Origin: JAUNKE01 sp041853585
GTDB taxonomy: Bacteria > Bacillota > Clostridia > Peptostreptococcales > Filifactoraceae
NCBI GenBank assembly: GCA_041853585.1
Contig: JBGZSM010000067.1
Location: 1-24,049 of the forward strand
Direction of reading: 5' to 3'
DNA: 24,049 bases
Below are positions 8,561 through 15,423 of the stretch, in pieces; positions within the stretch are counted from its first letter, which is position 1, and each line of letters starts with the position of its first letter. The notes below the pieces were generated by a model. It saw nothing but the letters and a program-made list of their open reading frames with translations, had not been told where the DNA came from and ran no database searches. The position numbers and the translations under genes are program-made.

Positions 8561-9886
8561 CTAAAACTCAGCCATTGTTTTTACAGACCAACCTACAATC
8601 TGGTCTCCACAGAACATCGCATTGTTCTCCATAATAATGGAGCCGTCTTCACGAACCGATGGTCCAAGAATCTCATCGCCTGCCCATCCTCCTGAAAGTC
8701 CGTCTCTCGCCAATGCTTGCAATTCGCCGATAACCTCTTTTGCCGGCGGAAGTTCGATCAACTGGGAAACATTTCCGGTTGAAACCATCGCATTTGTCTT
8801 CTTGTCCATAACCACAAGACTTTGAGATTTTCCGTCACGACCGGTTGCTTCATTACTGATTCCGACAACCTTGATGCCTTGATCTTCCAAAGCAACGATG
8901 CAACGAACATAGTCCGCATCCGGATTTCCATATCCTTCTTCCGTAACAATCGCTCCGTCCGCTCCCAACGATTTCGCAATCTGTGCTACAAAGATCGCCG
9001 AACGTTCTTTTTGCTCAAGGGATACATTCAGATTTGACATAATCACGCCTAAGAAGTTTATTTCTTTTCCATGTTTCTTATAGAGTTCTCGAATCGTCGG
9101 GAAGTTCTGCATGTCATAAGTTGACCATTTTGACGATGCCGGCATGAAAGAGCCGCTTATCATCGCACCGTCCAACACTTCGTTCGGATGCATAAAGGAC
9201 GGTAGATAGTGATTCATATCCCATCCATAGAGCAGGTCATTATATCCCATTTCTTCCATCTGAGATTGTCCTTGCAGTACCAGTACCACACTTGGTAATT
9301 TGTTAACTTCTGCAGAACGCTTTGTAACCGGCTCCAGCTCAAAAACTTCTGTCTCTTCCGGCTGAAGCTTTTCTACCGTCTTTCCAAGATACTCCGCAAA
9401 TTTGTGCGCCGCCATACGAATCGCCGTATTTTTCTTTTGTTGCTCATAACGCTCAAACTCTTCGTCTGTATCAATTACAAGACAGATATTGATAAGCTGA
9501 GAGAAATAAGTGTATTTCGCTCCCTCGCCGCCCATATCAATCATTCCATCTCCAAAGCTTCCCCAGTGCATTCCTACACCAAGTACCGCGCAACCTTTAA
9601 GTGCATGTAGCACACCGCTTCCTGCCGGAGCCAAATCTCCTGTTACCGAAGGAAATACTGCACGACCGTCCGGTCTGATTCTTGGCTCAACCGCTTCCTT
9701 CACAGGAACAATTCGAATGTCTTCGCCCGGCTTTGCAATTTTGATATCAACATCCGTGATATGCTTGTCCTGTCTTACAAAAGCAAGCGCCTCATCTTTG
9801 TTGATTGTCAAAACGCCGGCTTTGTATGATGTTTCATTCCCAAAGACGACATCTTTTACATAAAAATTACCCATTTCGAGTTTCAT
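8561..9886 (-). CDS. grdI: Betaine reductase component B, proprotein-type subunit
   Basis: This 441-residue protein belongs to the GrdE/GrdG/GrdI family, the second subunit of component B. Recognisable family stretches include APAGSGVLHALKGCAVLG (86-103), GMHWGSFGDGMIDMGGEG (105-122), HPNEVLDGAMISGSF (233-247) and GADGAIVTEEGYGNPDAD in the C-terminal half. In GrdE the chain is cleaved at a cysteine near residue 242 to give a pyruvoyl group. Here the corresponding stretch (238-253) has no cysteine, and the only cysteines lie elsewhere (C99, C134, one in YVRCIVAL, one in MFCGD). That fits GrdI, whose betaine-specific protein is, as I recall, found uncleaved. The start has AAGGAGGAG at 9891-9899 and a near-consensus promoter upstream. 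It is the first gene of the grdI-grdH unit; GrdA, GrdC and GrdD are not in the window. Confidence 0.88.
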   Translation of the reverse strand: MKLEMGNFYVKDVVFGNETSYKAGVLTINKDEALAFVRQDKHITDVDIKIAKPGEDIRIVPVKEAVEPRIRPDGRAVFPSVTGDLAPAGSGVLHALKGCAVLGVGMHWGSFGDGMIDMGGEGAKYTYFSQLINICLVIDTDEEFERYEQQKKNTAIRMAAHKFAEYLGKTVEKLQPEETEVFELEPVTKRSAEVNKLPSVVLVLQGQSQMEEMGYNDLLYGWDMNHYLPSFMHPNEVLDGAMISGSFMPASSKWSTYDMQNFPTIRELYKKHGKEINFLGVIMSNLNVSLEQKERSAIFVAQIAKSLGADGAIVTEEGYGNPDADYVRCIVALEDQGIKVVGISNEATGRDGKSQSLVVMDKKTNAMVSTGNVSQLIELPPAKEVIGELQALARDGLSGGWAGDEILGPSVREDGSIIMENNAMFCGDQIVGWSVKTMAEF

Positions 9887-9954
9887 AAAGCTCCTCCTTA
9901 GTGCTAAAAAAATTCATCCTTAATAAAAAAATTTTATACTTTTTATTAGCTATA

Positions 9955-9983
9955 ATTATATCACTAGAAAAGCGTAAACGCAA
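9955..9983 (-). promoter_or_regulatory. Promoter of grdI-grdH with a possible operator
   Basis: On the - strand TTGCGT (9983-9978), 17 bases, then TATAAT (9960-9955), giving an untranslated leader of about 60 bases. A short inverted repeat GCGT-AA-ACGC (9972-9981) overlaps the -35 box and could bind a regulator. Upstream, TACACAA (10050-10056) and TTGTGTA (10083-10089) form a wider inverted repeat. The leader is too short for a glycine-type riboswitch. Confidence 0.75.
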
Positions 9984-10299
9984 ATATAAATTAACAAATT
10001 TAACCTTGATATACTTATCAGTTTCCTTTTTAATAAAAAATGAACTCCCTACACAAAATTTACTGTCCAAAACTCCTCTTCCTTGTGTAAATTCTACAAT
10101 TCAATCATTCTAGACAGCTCTTGCAAAAAGACAACAAAATTGTTTTTTATAAAAAAGCAAAGATTTTTACCCCTAAACAAGAAATATCATCTTAACTTTT
10201 CGTTCTGCAAACGCTATTTATTGTTAAAATTTGATACAAAATATCAGAGTTTGAACTGAATTCTAAACTTTGATAAGGCATTGAAGTTTTAATTTTCAA

Positions 10300-10440
10300 A
10301 GGCAAATTGAGAATTAGGAAAACGGATTCGAAAAGCAAATCCGGAACAAAAATCGAAAATCAAAAACGAGATTCAAAATCAAGATTGGAAATTAAAAATT
10401 AAGATTCAAAATTTAAGTCCAAAAACAGAATCGCCATGGA
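10300..10440. repeat. A-rich low-complexity stretch with degenerate short repeats
   Basis: The + strand is strongly A-biased and repeats variants of GATTCAAAAT and AAATCAAGATT (AGATTCAAAAT occurs twice; AAAATC, AAATTA and AAGATT recur). No frame here has a start with a ribosome binding site. With the 9984-10299 stretch it makes up about 500 bases without a gene between the grdI promoter and the next terminator. A 14-bp palindrome TTTTTTATAAAAAA lies at 10143-10156. Confidence 0.4.
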
Positions 10441-10463
10441 AAACAAATTTTAAAAATCCCAAT

Positions 10464-10505
10464 AAAAAAGCGTGATCCAAAATCAATGTTGATTTCTTAT
10501 CACGC
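10464..10505 (-). terminator. Rho-independent terminator of the CPHC thioredoxin-like gene
   Basis: GCGTGAT and ATCACGC (10470-10476, 10499-10505) enclose a second stem AAATCA/TGATTT. On the - strand the outer stem is followed by TTTTTTATT. On the + strand it is followed by CATTTTTG, so weak bidirectional action is possible. Confidence 0.85.
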
Positions 10506-10575
10506 CATTTTTGACTTACAACAAATCCGCTGGAACTATTTCTCGATTTCAAAAAAATCTTGCTCTTATAAAATT

Positions 10576-10839
10576 CTACGATGCCATTGATTCATCCAAA
10601 ACTTTTTGGACGATTTCTTTCGAAGGTACTCCTTCAAAAGCTTTTTCCTGTCCGACATAAAAAGTGGGAACATAGTAAAAATCCACATCCACCAACTTTT
10701 CTTTTTGTGTGTCGATATCAATTTGCTCAATGGAAAGCTCCTTGTATTCTGGATTTTCTTCCAACAATTCATTCAACCACGCTTTTGCACGGGTACAATG
10801 CGGACACCATGAAGCAACAAACATTCTAATTTCTTTCAT
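10576..10839 (-). CDS. Small thioredoxin/glutaredoxin-fold protein with CPHC motif
   Basis: This 87-residue protein has a thioredoxin fold. The dithiol motif is SWCPHC (C12, C15) after the first beta strand (IRMFVAS), and the cis-proline region is FYYVPTFYVG (P58). The length equals a minimal glutaredoxin, and there is no signal peptide, so it is cytoplasmic. CPHC is a DsbA-like active site giving an oxidising potential in other proteins, but short cytoplasmic CPHC proteins in Firmicutes are generally uncharacterised reductants. The ribosome binding site is AGGAGGA just before the ATG. It lies 123 bases after virD4 and ends at the terminator at 10470. It might donate electrons in the reductase system, since grd clusters often carry their own thioredoxin, but its motif differs from those thioredoxins and it is not in the grd operon. 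Confidence 0.8.
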   Translation of the reverse strand: MKEIRMFVASWCPHCTRAKAWLNELLEENPEYKELSIEQIDIDTQKEKLVDVDFYYVPTFYVGQEKAFEGVPSKEIVQKVLDESMAS

Positions 10840-10962
10840 ACAATCCTCCTCATAATTAACTGTTTCGTGTCAAAAATTAATTCTCAATCTTTCACACCTA
10901 AGTTGATAATTTTCTTCTCCACATTGTATCATATAACCGAGAAACTTTGATATACATAATTA

Positions 10963-12858
10963 TTATTTATCCTTGACTTGAGATAAGGATGTTTGAAAAA
11001 CTCGGTTCACATCACTCGAGAAAAAAACTTCTTCCGCTGTGATGACATGTTCTGCATTAGAAATTTGGCTTTCGTCATTTTGACCGCTTTCTTCATTCGG
11101 ATTCTCATCTTCTTCCTTCAATGTCTTTTTGCGTTTTGCACGAAGTTTTTGAAGATAGGTGGATACATCAAACCAATATTTCCCGCCGAATTCCCCATGA
11201 TAAGTATACATCGGATGTTTGGTAATATCGTATTTCTTATCTTTAAACGGACTCATCCCCCGAATCATCACGATGCATTCATCCGACGGCATCGTCAAAA
11301 TTTCATCTTGTGTCATCAAATCTCGCCCGAGTTTCGAATAGTTTTGGCCATACGAATCGCTTTGCGAGCGGGTTCTTGAAATATTATAATCGTCAATGGT
11401 CTCTTTTCCGAGCCATTCACTCAACGATTTTACAGTGGAAGTTTCTTTTCCTCCCAAAAAAATAAAGCTGTCACAGTTTCCGATGATGGTCTCGGAGTTG
11501 TCTTTATAAATTGTTTTAAGTTGTGACAATGCTTGCAAAATCGGCATCGCCGAAATATTTCTCGATCGTATAGTCGCAATAAGTTTGTCAAAATTTGGAA
11601 TTTCGCCGATGTTGGCAAACTCATCCAACAGGAATCGAATATGTCGCGGCATTGAGCCGCCGTATTCTTCATCCGCAATGGTCGCCAACAGATTGAACAT
11701 TTGTGAATACATGATGGAGATAATAAAATTAAATGTCGGGTCTGTGTCCGGAATAATGACAAACAATGCATTGGGGCGATTGTCATTACCAAGTTTATCC
11801 AACTTGAGCTCATCTTTGGACAGCAGATTTCTGACCGCCGGGATATTGATGGGAGAAAGTCTTGCCGCACATGAAATCAGAATACTTTTCGCCGTTTCGC
11901 CGGCCGCTAATTTGTAGGCCCGATATTGCTTGGCCGCAAACGAATCCGGTGCATTTTCTTCAATTTCCTCAAACATCAAATCGATGGAGTTTTTGTAATT
12001 CTCATCGCTCATGCTCGTCTGGGACATCTGAAGCAGATCCACCAATGTACCCAAATTTCTTTCGTCTTCCGGAAAATATTCCAAGATGACCGCAATATAT
12101 GCCTGATAAAGCAATCGCTCCGCTTTCACCCAAAAGTCTTCCTTATTGTCCGTACCGGGTGAAGTATTTCGAATAATAGTGTCGATGACTTTTAAAATAT
12201 CTTTTTCATCTTTGATATAGGAAAAAGGATTGTAGCACATACTTTTTTCAAGATTGATGAGATTAAAAATCTTGATTTTATAATTTCGTTTTTTCTTTAG
12301 AATATATCCGACCTCGCTAATAATCGTACCTTTCGGGTCTGTTATAACGAAATCCGCATTCATTTGCATAATGTTGGGTTTGACGACAAAGCGAGTTTTT
12401 CCGGAACCGGAACCGCCCACGACCAAAACATTTTTGTTGCGTCTAAGATCTGCCCGAACGCCTTTGTCATTCAAAACCAACCTCGTCTCGGAAGATAGTA
12501 TGATATTATTTTCATCTTCAGCTGAATCGTACATTCCTTTAAGATCCTGCTTCGGCTTTCCCCATCGAGCGGAACCGTGCTCTTGACCCTTACGAAATTT
12601 TTTTCTGTTTCTCTGACGCTCCAACAGAAATAAAAAGAACATAATCGAAAGAAGCGACGCGACTAAAAGATCGCGTGGATGTAGCGATATCGGAAAAGCC
12701 AAGAGCAATAGTGAAGGCTTTTCAAAAAGATACCGGATTCCCAAAACGGCATTTCCCGATGCGGTAAAACGAAAAAAATAACTCAGATAGTCTATAAAAA
12801 TGAAGAATACCGCTACAATCGATAGCTGAATTCTGCGCTGAATAAACCATAATTTCAT
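10963..12858 (-). CDS. virD4: VirD4/TraG-type conjugation coupling ATPase
   Basis: This 631-residue protein delivers the relaxosome or DNA to the type IV secretion channel. Two to three N-terminal membrane segments (about 11-80) are followed by HGSARW (94-99), Walker A GGSGSGKT (148-155) and Walker B RFLLDEFANIGEIP (408-421). The C-terminal region is charged (572-631, many Lys then Glu/Asp), perhaps for substrate docking. I chose the ATG at 12856-12858, which has AAAGGGA 6 bases upstream. An in-frame ATG at 12889-12891 has no ribosome binding site and falls inside a terminator-like hairpin. It is the last gene of the transfer operon, after the Maff2-like gene. In related Clostridial elements virD4 usually precedes that gene and the virB6 gene, so the order here is unusual. 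Confidence 0.93.
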   Translation of the reverse strand: MKLWFIQRRIQLSIVAVFFIFIDYLSYFFRFTASGNAVLGIRYLFEKPSLLLLAFPISLHPRDLLVASLLSIMFFLFLLERQRNRKKFRKGQEHGSARWGKPKQDLKGMYDSAEDENNIILSSETRLVLNDKGVRADLRRNKNVLVVGGSGSGKTRFVVKPNIMQMNADFVITDPKGTIISEVGYILKKKRNYKIKIFNLINLEKSMCYNPFSYIKDEKDILKVIDTIIRNTSPGTDNKEDFWVKAERLLYQAYIAVILEYFPEDERNLGTLVDLLQMSQTSMSDENYKNSIDLMFEEIEENAPDSFAAKQYRAYKLAAGETAKSILISCAARLSPINIPAVRNLLSKDELKLDKLGNDNRPNALFVIIPDTDPTFNFIISIMYSQMFNLLATIADEEYGGSMPRHIRFLLDEFANIGEIPNFDKLIATIRSRNISAMPILQALSQLKTIYKDNSETIIGNCDSFIFLGGKETSTVKSLSEWLGKETIDDYNISRTRSQSDSYGQNYSKLGRDLMTQDEILTMPSDECIVMIRGMSPFKDKKYDITKHPMYTYHGEFGGKYWFDVSTYLQKLRAKRKKTLKEEDENPNEESGQNDESQISNAEHVITAEEVFFSSDVNRVFQTSLSQVKDK

Positions 12859-12870
12859 AATTTTCCCTTT

Positions 12871-12894
12871 CAAAAAGGATGGCATGGCCATCCT
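12871..12894 (-). terminator. Terminator-like hairpin between maff2-like gene and virD4 (possible attenuator)
   Basis: AGGATGGC and GCCATCCT form a perfect 8-bp stem with a 3-base CAT loop (12894-12876), followed on the - strand by TTTTTG. The 5' arm overlaps the TAG stop of the small membrane protein gene (12895-12893), and the 3' side runs straight into the virD4 ribosome binding site. The layout looks like an intrinsic terminator inside the operon that ribosomes could influence. Confidence 0.7.
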
Positions 12895-13117
12895 ATGGAG
12901 CTATCGTAAAAAGAGTCTTGAGCTGCGGAATGAGCAAAGTACCAATCAACACGATACCGGCCCCCGCCATAAATTGTTTCATACCTTGTGACTTGGCTCC
13001 GGGATTGTCATTCCCGTATCCTTCCAAAAGATTGACAACTCCCCATACACCGAGTCCGGCGCCGATTAAAATAATTATTTTTTGGAGTACATTAACTCCT
13101 TCTTGAAAAAATTCCAT
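12893..13117 (-). CDS. Maff2/VirB2-like small membrane protein
   Basis: This 74-residue protein has two hydrophobic helices (about 11-30, IIILIGAGLGVWGVV; and 49-64, MAGAGIVLIGTLLIP) joined by a short polar loop with a GMKQF motif. The pattern matches the Maff2 family of Clostridial conjugative elements, which I take to be the pilin-like or channel-lining subunit by analogy with VirB2. The ribosome binding site AAGGAGGG overlaps the stop codon of the preceding gene, so translation is coupled. It lies between the surface protein gene and virD4. Confidence 0.82.
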   Translation of the reverse strand: MEFFQEGVNVLQKIIILIGAGLGVWGVVNLLEGYGNDNPGAKSQGMKQFMAGAGIVLIGTLLIPQLKTLFTIAP

Positions 13118-13126
13118 AGTCCCTCC

Positions 13127-14662
13127 TTATTTTTTGATATCAGGTGATATTTTAATATAAATCGTATCGTTAAACTTGAAGTATTCGGATCGAAATCCGT
13201 TGAGTTTCTCACGCCCGGTTACAAAGTCGGATGTATTGAGCGGAATCGTCGTATTGTGTCGTACAGCATATTCTTTGAGTAGATTGTCCTGTTTGTCATA
13301 GATTTTAATAGTTCTTCCATATGGACTCACAAAGGAGAACCGGTATTGATTATACTCATCGATAAAGGTAATAAGGTATAATTTTTCTCTATCGACATTA
13401 TGCAGCTCAATCACCGTCTGTTTCGGTGGAGAAAAGGTATTGTTCTTTCTGTCCTGCTCCCGTTTCTTCTTTTTGGCATCTTCCTCTTGTTTTATTTTTT
13501 TATTGTAAGCTACATCGACCTGCTTATTATTTATCTCGAGTATCTTCAGCACTTGAAAAGCAACATCCTGCCGATAAATCGGTTGCTCCACCGAGCGATT
13601 CATCACTTCATCAATCGGTTTGAACTCTGCATATAAAACCAAATCCGATGTAACCTTGTCACTTTCACGAAAAGGATTCTCAAATTTCTCATCCCTGCTC
13701 CATCCGAAAAAGACTCTTTGCTTGTCTTTGAGTATAGGCAGCTTGATATTCTCTTCCCATCCGACGACAAGATCTTTGTATTTCACATCTTTGATGTCGG
13801 TATTGAATTTTACTGTGAATTTTTCGCCGAAATCATCTTTGAAATTATTGTTTTTGTCTTGGTAGGTCTTGAAAATCAATGTCGTATGCCGATTAACTCG
13901 GTTCATTTTTTGCGTTTCTTCCTTTATATTGTCCTTCGGCGAATCTTTTCCTTGTTCTTTGTCGGCGGATTTCTTGTTATTTACTTCTTCTTTCTGAGAT
14001 TTTATGCTCTTATTTTTTGCCTGATTCGAATCGCCTTGTTCCGAAGTATTCTCTTTTTGTTTTTCTTGGGCTTTGTCGATTTCATTTCTTGGGATGAGCT
14101 TTACTTCCGCTCCATCCTCCTCGATGTAAAACCAATTGCCTTTGTAATGCTCCTCCACCTCAACCGAAGGAAGATAATCCAAAACCTCGGTGTTTTTTGT
14201 ATATGGAATGAGCAATCCCTCGACATCTTTTCCTTCCTTATTATATAGACGGGAATGCTCATCCGATTTGACCGTCAACAAAAAATCTTTCGCATCGATA
14301 TAGTTGGGCTTTGCACGATAGATATTTTGCTTTGTTTTTTCATCCTGCTTTTCAAAATCTACACTCCAATGTTGAAAGAGCAATTTTTTATTTTCGGCAG
14401 GTTTTGGAAGTTGAACCTCCCTCATATCATCCGAAATTACTATACTGCTGCTTTCCTTCCCTTTGTCATCCAAAACGATGAGCATCGTATTTCGCTGAAC
14501 TTCAATCTCGGCAACTTCGGTCTGATGATTATCTTTAACCGCAATTTTCCATTTTCTTGTCTTAGGAATATGATGATATTGATACCAGTAAAAAATGCAG
14601 CCTCCTATTGTCATGAACAAGATGACAAGTACTAGCAGATAAATTATTTTTTCTTTTTTCAT
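13127..14662 (-). CDS. Membrane-anchored surface protein with InlB-like repeats
   Basis: The 511-residue product has one N-terminal membrane segment (about 7-28) and is otherwise outside the cell. Two segments resemble the Listeria-Bacteroides (InlB B-type) beta-repeat: about 82-121 (QLPKPAENKKLLFQHWS) and, more clearly, 299-348 (KLPILKDKQRVFFGWS followed by VTSDLVLYAEF). Between them is a charged Lys/Glu/Gln/Asn linker (195-255), and another Lys-rich stretch lies at 388-406. There is no LPXTG motif, so the N-terminal helix is the anchor. The gene sits in the T4SS operon, 30 bases after the DUF4366-like gene, and its stop overlaps the ribosome binding site of the next. A role in recipient contact or as a surface adhesin of the conjugation apparatus is an inference; I do not know a characterised homologue. 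Confidence 0.72.
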   Translation of the reverse strand: MKKEKIIYLLVLVILFMTIGGCIFYWYQYHHIPKTRKWKIAVKDNHQTEVAEIEVQRNTMLIVLDDKGKESSSIVISDDMREVQLPKPAENKKLLFQHWSVDFEKQDEKTKQNIYRAKPNYIDAKDFLLTVKSDEHSRLYNKEGKDVEGLLIPYTKNTEVLDYLPSVEVEEHYKGNWFYIEEDGAEVKLIPRNEIDKAQEKQKENTSEQGDSNQAKNKSIKSQKEEVNNKKSADKEQGKDSPKDNIKEETQKMNRVNRHTTLIFKTYQDKNNNFKDDFGEKFTVKFNTDIKDVKYKDLVVGWEENIKLPILKDKQRVFFGWSRDEKFENPFRESDKVTSDLVLYAEFKPIDEVMNRSVEQPIYRQDVAFQVLKILEINNKQVDVAYNKKIKQEEDAKKKKREQDRKNNTFSPPKQTVIELHNVDREKLYLITFIDEYNQYRFSFVSPYGRTIKIYDKQDNLLKEYAVRHNTTIPLNTSDFVTGREKLNGFRSEYFKFNDTIYIKISPDIKK

Positions 14663-14692
14663 TTTTTCTCTCCGTTTTGAATTTGCAATTCA

Positions 14693-15397
14693 TTACTCTT
14701 CGCCGTCGGAATCAAATTCTTCATATTCCTCATCATAGAAATCTTCATCAAAATACAAGTCTTCATCATTTGTCATCGCATTTTTTGTCCCTTGCTTCGG
14801 CTTTATTTTTTTCAGATAATACCACGCAACAAATCCTACACTTCCCATTAGTACAAAAATATAAAACCACGCACCGGACTTCGATTCATTAGGTTGCGAA
14901 GTCATTTGCTGCGGAAATATCTGCGTGGATATTCCCTGCGGTCTGTTTTCTGCCGTCACTTCTTTTAGGCTGAGTTCTTCGCCATTGATTTCAGAGAGAA
15001 AATAGACATTGTTCTCTGTTTTGTCCAAATCAATGATGAGATAATAAACACTTTTGTCTTTCGCCTGTATCGTGTAAAATGCTTTCGAGCCGGTCGATGT
15101 AAAATCGATGACCGTTCCGCTGCCCTGATATTTTTCACCGGTGACCGATGCCGGCGCTTCAATCGGAACTTGTATAATTTCTTTTTCGTATTCACTTTGG
15201 TCTTCTTTTTTGATTTCATTTTTGGCATCTTCCGAGGCAGGAACCGGCGAATGATTGGAGTCCAGCTCCGCCACTTCCTTTTTTTGCTCCTCTTTGTTCT
15301 TTTTTGGAGCGGCATTGTTTGCATATGCAGGAAGCATTGCACAAAAAATCATGAGTAAAACACTTATCAATATCATTCTTCGTAAGTTTTTATTCAT
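14693..15397 (-). CDS. DUF4366-like membrane protein of the conjugation module
   Basis: This 234-residue protein has a signal peptide (1-27, ending AYA), a polar Lys/Glu-rich segment (28-75), a beta-rich extracellular domain (about 80-160, including SGTVIDFTSTGSKAFYTI and VYYLIIDLD), a membrane helix (about 176-197, AWFYIFVLMGSVGFVAWYY) and a very acidic cytoplasmic tail (DEDFYDEEYEEFDSDGEE). This layout matches the DUF4366 proteins found next to the CHAP hydrolase in Clostridial conjugative transposons. I chose the ATG at 15395-15397 because GGGGGA lies just before it; an ATG at 15422-15424 overlaps the upstream stop (TAATG) but has no binding site. Molecular function is unknown; a scaffold at the cell envelope is plausible. 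Confidence 0.82.
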   Translation of the reverse strand: MNKNLRRMILISVLLMIFCAMLPAYANNAAPKKNKEEQKKEVAELDSNHSPVPASEDAKNEIKKEDQSEYEKEIIQVPIEAPASVTGEKYQGSGTVIDFTSTGSKAFYTIQAKDKSVYYLIIDLDKTENNVYFLSEINGEELSLKEVTAENRPQGISTQIFPQQMTSQPNESKSGAWFYIFVLMGSVGFVAWYYLKKIKPKQGTKNAMTNDEDLYFDEDFYDEEYEEFDSDGEE

Positions 15398-15423
15398 ATT
15401 TCCCCCATTCTTACAAAATTTCA

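Noticed and set aside
9887..9954. Glycine-type riboswitch in the grdI leader
   Set aside because: The leader after the predicted promoter is only about 60 bases, AT-rich, and lacks the needed helices.
10143..10156. Palindrome TTTTTTATAAAAAA as a terminator
   Set aside because: It is only A/T, has no loop, and no gene ends nearby.
12859..12891. Upstream virD4 start at 12891
   Set aside because: No ribosome binding site and it lies in the terminator-like hairpin; the ATG at 12858 has AAAGGGA at good spacing.
13718..14248. Long + strand open frame of 176 codons
   Set aside because: It lies antisense to the surface protein gene, has no ribosome binding site, and is very Phe/Ile/Leu-rich as expected from a mirrored Lys/Glu-rich gene.
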